20,639 nucleotides of DNA from 40-80 sp040394775 (GTDB lineage: Bacteria; Bacteroidota; Bacteroidia; Flavobacteriales_D; Crocinitomicaceae), in NCBI GenBank assembly GCA_040394775.1, contig JBEBRN010000054.1:1-20639 (forward strand). Reading direction: 5' to 3'. The stretch's first letter is position 1. Each line of letters begins with the position of its first letter. The notes under the pieces are model-generated. The model was not told the DNA's origin, did no database searches, and saw only the letters and a list, made by a program, of their open reading frames with translations. A program made the position numbers and the translations under genes. Shown here piece after piece: positions 1 to 7,516 of this stretch.

Positions 1-48
1 TGAGCCAAATTTATTTAATTTTTAACCCGTCCTAATTTTAATGGGACA
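1..48. other. Sequence beyond the TPR stop, possible insertion boundary
   Basis: On the minus strand the TPR frame ends CATTAG and is followed by TGTCCCATTAAAATTAGGAC and AT-rich DNA. The segment 26-47 has short inverted ends (GTCC ... GGAC). Because the protein stops abruptly where a linker is expected, this could be the terminal inverted repeat of an insertion sequence lying mostly outside the window. No transposase is visible, so this is a weak inference. Confidence 0.2.
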
Positions 49-1197
49 CTAATGAATTTCTGCATTAAATTTTGCAATAGCTATGGTTTCCTCTTTATTC
101 AATGTACTGTCCAAATAGACATGGTATAACTTGTAATAATAAAGCGATGAATCATATTCATGCAAAGATTCAAATGCTTTTGATAAGCTAAGCGCACAGG
201 AATAACGAAAATTATCACTAGAGTAATCCCAGCTTAATTTTTTTGCCTCTTTGCACATCTTCAAGGCTAATTGGGGTTGATTTAATTTATTATATACGTT
301 TCCTAATTCATTGGCACAAATAGACTGGTCATAGGTGGAACCAATTTTAATGGATTCATGGTAAGATTTTTCCAAATAATAAAGTGTAGAATCTAGCTGG
401 TTCATATGTGAAAATACAACTCCAATATCGCACTGACTTCCCAAAGCATAATGATCATAACCTGCTTAATGAAAGGCATTCATTGAAATTCGATAATAGT
501 CAATAGCTGTTTGACGTTGTTTGAGTTGCGCGGAATAAATACCTCCCAAGGTAGAATTAATGGTGCCAATACCAAAATAATCATTGTTTTGTCTTGCAAT
601 TGAAATAGCTTCATTCAATGCGCTGAGAGCTTGACTTGTGTCCCTCATTTGAGAATATAGAACGCCACAGATACCTAAATTTTCAACTTTCTTTTCAAGA
701 TTTTGAATGCTTGAGATATTTATCTTTTTTAAGGTTGATGTAGCTCCTAGAAAATTGAGTTGAGACAGGTATGTTTTAGCTATTTCAATATTATAAATGG
801 GGATTAAATCGGAAAGAATTCCTGTTTCACGAATGATTTTCAACGCAGATTCAAAGGCGTGCCTTTTCTTTGTGTAATCGATTTGGCCAAATAAAATAGC
901 TTTATTTTTGAAGGCTAAAATCTTTAAGGTATCAGAGAGCGTTTTATCTGCGATTATTTGGTTTAAGAGAGAATGCCCTTGTGCTAAATCATTGTTTTCA
1001 AGCTTGTTTTTGACAAAGCTCAAAAAAATGGCATCTAAAGAATCGAGATTTTTAAGACGCAGAGCTTGATCTAATTTATGGATGAAAAATGAAGTTGAAT
1101 CTTCAAGAGAAACTTGTTTTTGTTCAACTAAAACAGTGGCTGCTTTACTTTCATGATAAGTATAAAAAAGAACCATTAAAAAGAATATCCATTTCAT
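49..1197 (-). pseudogene. TPR-repeat protein, interrupted by an in-frame stop and probably truncated
   Basis: One reading frame begins at the ATG at 1197 with a signal peptide or N-terminal membrane segment (MKWIFFLMVLFYTYHESKA), runs 243 codons, meets TAA at 466-468, and continues in the same frame to TAG at 49-51. The 131-residue segment after a TTG at 444 is simply the visible start of that continuation. Both halves carry tetratricopeptide-like helical pairs (for example INSTLGGIYSAQLKQRQTAI before the stop and ANELGNVYNKLNQPQLAL after it), so this is one coding unit with a nonsense change. In Bacteroidota, proteins of this layout usually continue into a coiled coil, membrane helix and histidine kinase or LuxR domain. 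This frame stops just where such a linker would begin (IAKFNAEIH), so the C-terminal part seems lost. A response-regulator remnant lies immediately upstream. I infer a sensor for that regulator; the signalling domain itself is not present. Confidence 0.72.
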
Positions 1198-1368
1198 AAT
1201 TTCGATTAATATTTTTAAATTAAAGCGCCCTATTAATATGCCTTAGATAAATAAAATTTCTCTCTTTGTTCTGATGAAACAATTTCTAGCGTCGAAGTAG
1301 CCACTTTATCATCCGAAAATTTCGTATTTCTACGAATATTCACACGTTTTCACACGTGCGGAATTGAA

Positions 1369-1994
1369 TTAAATGTAAGCTTTATTTTCCAGCGCCCATT
1401 CATATAAAGAATTCGTTCTTCCTTTTAACTGCAGCTTCATAATAATATTACTTCTATGCTTTTCAACGGTTCGTTCCGAGATAAATAGCTGTTTGGAAAT
1501 TTCTTTACTGTTATTACTTTGAGCAATTAATTTTAGAATTTTTAATTCTGAAGGAGATAATATATGAAGTAAGTCGTGAGAAGCGTTTATTTTTTTAGTG
1601 TCGAGGGTATCAAAAATGGCGCTATAGTATTCTTTCCCTTCAATAATAGTACGAATACAACGGTCAATTTCAGATAGCGCATCTTCTTTTAAGATATATC
1701 CAGAAAGGTTTAATGATTTTGCTTTCGCTATGAATTCACCTTCTTTGTGATATGATAGAATAATGAATTTTGTTTTTGAGTGAACTTCTTTACAGTGCTT
1801 AGCAATAGACAATCCATCAATGATAGGCATTTCTATATCTAAAATAGCAATGTCCGGATTTTCTTCGATGATAAGTTGTAAAGCTTCACTACCGTTAATC
1901 GCTTTTAAACCTCAGAATAACCTAACTCAATAAGTTGATTATATAATCCTTGTAACAGTATAGGATGATCATCGGCGATAACTATTTTAGGCAT
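1369..1994 (-). pseudogene. NarL/FixJ-family response regulator, broken by a one-base frameshift
   Basis: The frame starts at the ATG at 1994 (MPKIVIADDHP, the acidic pocket of a receiver domain) but hits TAA at 1905-1907 after 29 codons. The remainder lies in another frame: LKAING, then ILDIEMP with the phospho-acceptor Asp, the conserved Ser in FIILSYHKE, the Lys in YILKED, and a C-terminal LuxR helix-turn-helix (LSPSELKILKLIAQ ... ISERTVEKHRSNI) ending at 1369. Adding one T to the coding-strand TTT run (1907-1909) would give GTT TTA AAA, reading EVLKAING, and restore a normal protein of 208 residues. An internal ATG at 1830 gives a 153-residue open product that lacks the phospho-acceptor Asp. 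It would sit upstream of and probably co-act with the TPR protein, also broken, across a 171 bp gap. The domain call is firm. Whether the deletion is real or a sequencing slip cannot be told here. Confidence 0.85.
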
Positions 1995-2341
1995 ATACAA
2001 CCGGTATTTTAATTAAATGATTGTTCCTTTTTTTAAGGGCAACCTTTAATTTATGTTTGAGTGATGCTATTTTTTCTTTTTGTACTAGAAGAGTTAGGAA
2101 ATTTAGAACAATGATTAAATAGATTAATAATCTCATAAAGCGAAGTAGCGTTTAGTTTAATAACCGTATAAATTAGTGTAGAACTGAATAAGAGTAGCAT
2201 TTTTCATATTGTAAATTTAACTAAATTCTTTTTAAAAAAACATCTAGTTATATTTTTTAGATTGGAGGAAAGTGAAAACATTCATTAGAATAGCCTTCTG
2301 TGGATAAACTTTGTTGGTATTTATGTAGAAAAATAGGATTC
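1995..2341. other. Intergenic region without a recognisable gene
   Basis: About 350 AT-rich bases between the response-regulator start and the terminator of the surface-protein operon. I see no open frame of useful length with protein-like composition and no tRNA. It must hold the promoter of the regulator remnant, but I find no clear Bacteroidota TTG / TAnnTTTG pair. Confidence 0.5.
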
Positions 2342-2380
2342 AAAAAAAAATCCCTTCGCCAAATGGCGAAGGGATTTTTC
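2342..2380 (-). terminator. Strong Rho-independent terminator, potentially bidirectional
   Basis: A perfect 15 bp stem (AAAAATCCCTTCGCC at 2346-2360, GGCGAAGGGATTTTT at 2365-2379) closes a 4-base loop. On the minus strand it is followed by a run of nine T (complement of 2342-2350). It lies about 27 bp past the stop of the 2407-4362 gene and ends the five-gene surface operon. The T run on the plus side would also work for opposing transcription. Confidence 0.93.
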
Positions 2381-2406
2381 TTATTATGAATAGTGGTTTG
2401 TTATTC

Positions 2407-4362
2407 TTAATTCTTCACCACTCTTGAAGTCTTAATTCGACCGTCAGTTGTGTGTAATTTAATCAAATAAACTCCTTGCTCATAAGTTGATACATTAATC
2501 TTGATCACTTTTGATTGCGGATTCACTGTTTGCAACAATTGTCCCGTTACACTATAAACTTCCACAAGATTGATATCTCCTTGACTTTCAATCGTCAATT
2601 CATCGTTTACAGGATTAGGATACAATTTGTAGGATGCTTCAGCAAGTGATTTAATTCCAACAGTTGTCACAGTAAAACAAGCAGAAGTGTCTTTACAACC
2701 ATTTTGAGTCACTTCAACCGCATAACTTCCATTCTCAATTGCTGTAAATGTTTTACTCTTTTCTCCAGAAATAACGGAATATGCATCGTTGCAATCCAAC
2801 CATTGGTAGCTTGCTCCTGTTGCGCTACTTGTTAATGAAATACCATCTTGTGTAACGTTGATATTTGCTTTATTAATCGTCAAGTGCAAGGTAATCGTTG
2901 AATCACAACCTGCAGCATTAATGATTGTATGTGTTGCTGTACTGTTACTTGCTGTGTACGTATTTCCATTTATCCATGTATAGCTATCGCAAGCGGTAAT
3001 TACATCTGTGGAAGCAGTTGCATAATTGATTGTTACATCGATGGTTAACAAGCTATCACAGTTCCATTGATTTGGAATGGTGTCATTGAAAGTTCCGCTA
3101 GTTGTAAATGTATAATTCCCACTTGGAGAGGTATAACTGTCACATGTTGTTACAGAGAAAGAATGAGCAGTGTTTCCTGTCACAGAAACGGTTGTTAGAT
3201 ACGTACTATCTACCATTGTTAGTGTATCTGTAACGGTTAAGCTAATTTGATAAGAGCCTGGCGTGTAGAAGGTGTGTTTTGGATTTGCTACGGTATCCGT
3301 TGCTCCATCACCAAAATTCCACAAATAGGTGTCTCCATCAACACTTAAGTCGGTGAAATCATAAATCGTTGAATCACACTTAACATCCGTCGTGTAAGAG
3401 AAATTTGAAATGGGTAATGAAATTTTCACGATGCTATCTGTTGTTACAGAGCTCCATAAACCTAAACTGTCTTTGAATTGAAAATGAACAGTATGACCTC
3501 CTTTTGGAATATTCGTAAAATCTAAATTATCGACTAAGCTCAATTGCTTTACCGATGTGGGTAACGTAATGTGTGTCGCATTGGCAAAATCGTTGTCTAC
3601 CCAATAACGGTAATTGGTGATGACATTATTAACAGTCGCTTTTATAGGCATTTTGTAGAAAAACTGACTCAATGTACTGCTCCAAAGTTGCTCGTTGTCC
3701 TTAAATCGAATGTTTAAGGTATGAATTCCATTGTTTAAGGTCTGTACATTGATTAAGTCACTAATCGCAACCTGTTTTTGATTAGGCGTATTGACTGTAA
3801 CTACATTTGCATAATCATTATCAAACCAGTATTCATACGTAACAAGCTTGTGAGCAGTTGACACTTGTTGTGGCATCTTGTAAAAAAATTGACTTAAAGT
3901 ACTGCTCCACTTTTGCCCGTTATCTTTGAAACGAATATTTAAAGTATGAATTCCATTGCTGAGTGATGGAGTACTAATAAGATCGTTTACAGACACTTGT
4001 TTCTGAGCAGTGGTGTTAACGGTAATAGCATTTGCATAATCGTTGTCAAACCAATATTCGTAAGCCACTAAAAGGTAATTCACAGCGGTGTGTTGCGGCA
4101 TTTTATAGAAAAAATGACTCAGTGTACTACTGTATTTCTCCGTGTTATCGACTACTCGAATATTGACCGTATGAATTCCATTTGTCAGTCCTGTTGTGGC
4201 AACATCAGCATTTAAAGAAAATTGCTTTACAGGCGTAACTGCCGTCGTAACTTTATTTGCATAATCGTTATCAAACCAATACTCATAACCTTTGACTTTA
4301 TTTTGAGCACTCGCACTGAATGTGAGATAAAGTGCGACTATTAGAAGTTGTATCTGTTTCAT
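2407..4362 (-). CDS. T9SS-secreted protein with four YWFDNDYAN repeats, PKD domain and type A sorting domain
   Basis: A 651-residue secreted protein. It has a signal peptide (MKQIQLLIVALYLTFSASAQ), then four repeats of 65-75 residues (about 26-90, 101-165, 176-240, 251-315). Each opens with YEYWFDNDYAN and closes with NGIHTLNIRFKDN..WSSTLSQFFYKMP; the fourth is more diverged. Next come a PKD-type domain (about 318-396, with the YLWNFGDG core), two CDSYT...CDS(L/T)(L/I)T modules (407-446, 458-497), an Ig-like segment with SYQWLDCN, and a C-terminal T9SS type A sorting domain (577-651: YKLYPNPVNDELTIES ... GVYLIKL). The known role of that last domain is export across the outer membrane and surface attachment or release. 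The gene is last of five, 19 bp after the neighbouring beta-helix gene. I infer an adhesin or surface-matrix role from architecture; no enzyme motif is visible and the exact ligand is unknown. Confidence 0.9.
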   Translation of the reverse strand: MKQIQLLIVALYLTFSASAQNKVKGYEYWFDNDYANKVTTAVTPVKQFSLNADVATTGLTNGIHTVNIRVVDNTEKYSSTLSHFFYKMPQHTAVNYLLVAYEYWFDNDYANAITVNTTAQKQVSVNDLISTPSLSNGIHTLNIRFKDNGQKWSSTLSQFFYKMPQQVSTAHKLVTYEYWFDNDYANVVTVNTPNQKQVAISDLINVQTLNNGIHTLNIRFKDNEQLWSSTLSQFFYKMPIKATVNNVITNYRYWVDNDFANATHITLPTSVKQLSLVDNLDFTNIPKGGHTVHFQFKDSLGLWSSVTTDSIVKISLPISNFSYTTDVKCDSTIYDFTDLSVDGDTYLWNFGDGATDTVANPKHTFYTPGSYQISLTVTDTLTMVDSTYLTTVSVTGNTAHSFSVTTCDSYTSPSGNYTFTTSGTFNDTIPNQWNCDSLLTIDVTINYATASTDVITACDSYTWINGNTYTASNSTATHTIINAAGCDSTITLHLTINKANINVTQDGISLTSSATGASYQWLDCNDAYSVISGEKSKTFTAIENGSYAVEVTQNGCKDTSACFTVTTVGIKSLAEASYKLYPNPVNDELTIESQGDINLVEVYSVTGQLLQTVNPQSKVIKINVSTYEQGVYLIKLHTTDGRIKTSRVVKN

Positions 4363-4381
4363 AATCTTGTTTTTTTATATT

Positions 4382-5410
4382 TTAATTATCTTGTGCTTCC
4401 ACTTGAATTTGAATATTCAAGTCGCCATTAACATCAGTTGCTGGTGAAATATTTTTAAGTTGAAAGTGTGGGTTACTAGGTACAGCACCTTCTTTATATC
4501 CATAAGATCCACCATACAATCCTACTTCTGTATTATCAATTCCTAAAAATGACCCTGGATTTTGAAGGTGATAATTATGAGAATAGTCAAATACAGAACC
4601 TGTTTGATTAATTAACATACCATTTTGTGCTACTGGATAATAGTTACCTGAATGAATAGGTGTAGTTCCTAATATGGGCGCAGCTGACACAAACACATTG
4701 TTTTTAATTTGATTAGAAGAACCTGCAAAATACCTCCCATTTTCACTAAAAAATATATTGTTGTTGCAATAGTTATTATCACCTGTAATGATTGACCACA
4801 TAATTCCACTACCATAGGAAGCTATGAAAATATTATTTTCAAAGATGTTTCCAAAAGAGCCATTCACTTTTCCTTGTATTATACTATTGAAAACCCCCGT
4901 ATTTTGAGCATTAGAAAGATTAAGTTCACCAGTAATAACACTATTCATACAAATAAAATTAGTAGATGCATTTAAAAAAGTATTGTCCCCAGTAATGTTT
5001 AAAGTAATCATCTTACAGTATTTGACAATAACATTATTTACTGATAGATTGTTAGCAAAGGTTAAATTCCCATTTATATCCACTCCTTCTATGTGAAAGC
5101 CATCTGCATTTTCGGAAAGGTTAATGCTACCATTAATAAATGTTTTCGAAACAGCTTGAGTTGAATCGGGGTAATGACCAGCTCCGAATACAGTTAAAGG
5201 TATATCAATACTTGCGGGAGGTACAAATCCGCCACCAGTCAAATAAATAGTATCTCCAGAAGAGGCAGCGTTGTATGCATCCATAAATGGGCTTATACCA
5301 AAAAACATAGTTGTTAATCCATTGCTATGCAAGGCTACTTTTTGTTGAGCAAACAATGTGGATATATTAAATAATAATCCAATTATTAATAGCTGTTTGA
5401 TTGTTTTCAT
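4382..5410 (-). CDS. Secreted right-handed beta-helix-like protein, paralogue 4 of the operon
   Basis: 342 residues with a signal peptide (MKTIKQLLIIGLLFNISTLFAQ). The mature start, QKVALHSNG, is common to all four tandem paralogues. The body has the short, hydrophobic-Asn alternation of parallel beta-helix proteins (SGDTIYL, NGSINLSENADGFHIEGVDI, NNVIVKYCKM, NNNIFF, NNVFV), seen in pectate-lyase-like and NosD-like folds. No catalytic residues of a polysaccharide lyase can be picked out. The C-terminus (ATDVNGDLNIQIQVEAQDN) is shared with its paralogues and is not a T9SS type A domain. It lies 23 bp after the 5434-6459 gene and 19 bp before the T9SS repeat protein, so it is almost certainly co-transcribed with both. 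Function unknown; a surface or matrix structural role is only inferred. Confidence 0.85.
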   Translation of the reverse strand: MKTIKQLLIIGLLFNISTLFAQQKVALHSNGLTTMFFGISPFMDAYNAASSGDTIYLTGGGFVPPASIDIPLTVFGAGHYPDSTQAVSKTFINGSINLSENADGFHIEGVDINGNLTFANNLSVNNVIVKYCKMITLNITGDNTFLNASTNFICMNSVITGELNLSNAQNTGVFNSIIQGKVNGSFGNIFENNIFIASYGSGIMWSIITGDNNYCNNNIFFSENGRYFAGSSNQIKNNVFVSAAPILGTTPIHSGNYYPVAQNGMLINQTGSVFDYSHNYHLQNPGSFLGIDNTEVGLYGGSYGYKEGAVPSNPHFQLKNISPATDVNGDLNIQIQVEAQDN

Positions 5411-5433
5411 ATTATTTATTTTTTAAATCAGAT

Positions 5434-6459
5434 TTAATTATCTTGAGCTTCCACTTGAATTTGGATGTTCAAGTCGCCATTAACATCAGTTGCTGGAGCT
5501 ATGTTTTTAAACTGAAAATGAGGATTTACAGGAACTGAACCAACTTTAAAAGGAAACATTCCTCCGTAAATACCTACTTGCGTTCCATCTGTTCCTAAAT
5601 AGGATGTTGGGTTTTGTAAATGATAATCGTGGGCATAATCAAATGTAGTTCCGCTTTGATTTATTAAAAGAGTACTAAAATCAACATCGTTATAATTATC
5701 AATAAATGAATTTGAACCAACTAAAGGTGTTACAGCAAATATATTTTTAGTAAACGTGTTCAATTCAGATTGATATTGAACAGTAGGGTAGGTTCTAAAA
5801 ATAATATTGTTATTAATAAATGAAGCATCAAAATTTAAAAACGCACCATGATAATAGAGAGCGGAAGCGATATTGTATAAAATAAGATTATTTGATATTC
5901 CCATATCTAGTCCATTAGCAATTACGCCGTTTATTATGCAATTGCTCATCAAACTTGTTTTTAGGTTTGAAAAGTCAATATTTCCTGTAATGACGCACTC
6001 TATTATCTCATTCTTCACAGAAGCATTTGTACGATTGCCATTATATGTCAATGATGTAAATTTGCATCTTTTTATAACCACTGAGTCAACTTTGTGATTT
6101 GTGGTGAAGGAGATTGATCCCGTCAAGAGAAAGCCTTCTAAATGTAATTTATCAGCATCTTGTGAAATTGTTAAATCTCCCGACAGTATTGTTGGCATAG
6201 TTGTCGTCGTTGAATCGGGATGATAGCCAGCACCTATAATAACTAAGCCTTTGTTGATAGCAGTGGGATAAGGTAGATTTCCACCAGGTAAGTATAAGGT
6301 ATCACCATTCGTTGCAGCAGAATAAGCATCTGTAAAAGGATTTGCTCCACCAAAAATAGTGGTTACACCATTGCTGTGTAGGGCCACTTTTTGTTGTGAA
6401 AATAGCGCGAATGTATTGCTTAATAGAGCAATCATTAATAGTTGTTTAATTTTTTTCAT
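5434..6459 (-). CDS. Secreted right-handed beta-helix-like protein, paralogue 3 of the operon
   Basis: 341 residues, signal peptide MKKIKQLLMIALLSNTFALFSQ, then the family start QKVALHSNG. The repeated rungs are recognisable (NGDTLYLPGG, SGDLTISQDADKLHLEGFLL, VDSVVIKRCKFTSL, INNNIIFRTYP). The central part is the most divergent of the four copies (for instance DSTTTTMPTIL and the FINNN segment), while both ends stay close: YAHDYHLQNPTSYLG and ATDVNGDLNIQIQVEAQDN. Small gaps on both sides (28 bp and 23 bp) place it in the operon. Cysteines at KRCKF, IECVI and SNCII fall at successive helix turns and could stack, as is common inside beta-helices; that is an inference. Confidence 0.85.
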   Translation of the reverse strand: MKKIKQLLMIALLSNTFALFSQQKVALHSNGVTTIFGGANPFTDAYSAATNGDTLYLPGGNLPYPTAINKGLVIIGAGYHPDSTTTTMPTILSGDLTISQDADKLHLEGFLLTGSISFTTNHKVDSVVIKRCKFTSLTYNGNRTNASVKNEIIECVITGNIDFSNLKTSLMSNCIINGVIANGLDMGISNNLILYNIASALYYHGAFLNFDASFINNNIIFRTYPTVQYQSELNTFTKNIFAVTPLVGSNSFIDNYNDVDFSTLLINQSGTTFDYAHDYHLQNPTSYLGTDGTQVGIYGGMFPFKVGSVPVNPHFQFKNIAPATDVNGDLNIQIQVEAQDN

Positions 6460-6487
6460 AGATATTGATTTTAAGGTGTATTAAGGT

Positions 6488-7498
6488 TTATTGATCTTGA
6501 GCTTCCACTTGAATATTGATATTCAAATCACCATTGTTGTCGGTTTGTGTGGCACTGTTGTTTATCTGAATATGCGGATTTGAAGGAACTGCACCTTCCT
6601 TACTGTGAATTCCACCATAGACCCCAACTTGAGTTCCGTCAATACCTAAATAAGTGATAGGGTTTTGAAGATGATAGTCATTTGCATAGCTGAAAGCATA
6701 GCCTGCGTGATTAACAAAAATGTTATTGAGAGCTACACCAACATAGTTGCCTGAAGTAACTGGAGTTGTTCCATAACCTGGCGCAGCTTGCACAAAAAGA
6801 TTATTGTGAATGTTATTTGAAAACCCTAGGAAATAAGCACCTGAACCTGGATTTATAAATATGTTGTTATTGATCGTATTACTGTTGCATGCGTACATCG
6901 AATAGGCGTCGTTAAACAGGATAATATTATTTTCAAAAAGATTACCTTGACTAAATGCAATGTTTAATTGAACAATGGAATTAAATATCGCCGCATCTTG
7001 CACGTTTTGAAGATACAAAGATCCAGATAAGACACAATTGATTATTGCTAAGTTACTTGAAGGATTTGTTAAATTCCCATCAGCTGAGAAGTTGTTAAAT
7101 CTACTATATTTAATGGTTACATTGTTGATGGATTCGTTGTTGTAGAAATTGATATCTCCATTAAAATCAACACCTTCTATATAAAAACCATCTGCATTAT
7201 CTCTAAAAGTTATCCCTCCATTGATAGAAGTTTTTGACGTTGCTGTAGTTGAATCAGGGTAATGCCCAGCTCCAAAAATCATTAGTGATTTATCAATGTA
7301 GTTAGGACTGGTAAATCCACCACTGGGTAAATAAATTGTGTCTCCAGGACTTGCTGTGTTATAGGCATTTAAAAAGCCAGCAACTCCATTAAAATGTTGA
7401 ATTCCAGAAGAGCTGTGAAGTGCTACTTTTTGTTGTGAAAATAGTGCGAATGTATTGCCTAGAAGTACAATTATTAATAGTTGTTTTACTTTTTTCAT
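6488..7498 (-). CDS. Secreted right-handed beta-helix-like protein, paralogue 2 of the operon
   Basis: 336 residues with signal peptide MKKVKQLLIIVLLGNTFALFSQ and the mature start QKVALHSSSG. Beta-helix rungs follow (PGDTIYLPSGG, NGGITFRDNADGFYIEGVDF, NNVTIKYSRF, ENNIILFND, NNNIFINPG, HNNLFVQA). The C-terminal third (YANDYHLQNPITYLGIDG to NGDLNINIQVEAQDQ) is nearly identical to that of the first gene of the operon, and a 154 bp DNA stretch (6543-6696) matches 7572-7725 exactly. This points to recent gene conversion or duplication. It follows the first gene by 18 bp and precedes the third by 28 bp. No catalytic motif or anchor other than the shared tail is visible. Confidence 0.86.
   Translation of the reverse strand: MKKVKQLLIIVLLGNTFALFSQQKVALHSSSGIQHFNGVAGFLNAYNTASPGDTIYLPSGGFTSPNYIDKSLMIFGAGHYPDSTTATSKTSINGGITFRDNADGFYIEGVDFNGDINFYNNESINNVTIKYSRFNNFSADGNLTNPSSNLAIINCVLSGSLYLQNVQDAAIFNSIVQLNIAFSQGNLFENNIILFNDAYSMYACNSNTINNNIFINPGSGAYFLGFSNNIHNNLFVQAAPGYGTTPVTSGNYVGVALNNIFVNHAGYAFSYANDYHLQNPITYLGIDGTQVGVYGGIHSKEGAVPSNPHIQINNSATQTDNNGDLNINIQVEAQDQ
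6543..6696 (-). repeat. 154 bp exact repeat, copy A (partner at 7572-7725)
   Basis: By eye, 6543-6696 and 7572-7725 are identical base for base, at an offset of 1029 bp, inside two neighbouring paralogues whose remaining sequence has diverged clearly. This is best explained by recent gene conversion. Confidence 0.85.
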
Positions 7499-7516
7499 AG
7501 TTATTGATTTTAAGGT

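Noticed and set aside
2407..4362. Repeats in the YWFDNDYAN gene as a CRISPR or intergenic repeat array
   Set aside because: The units are in frame, 195-225 bp long, protein-coding and part of one exported protein.
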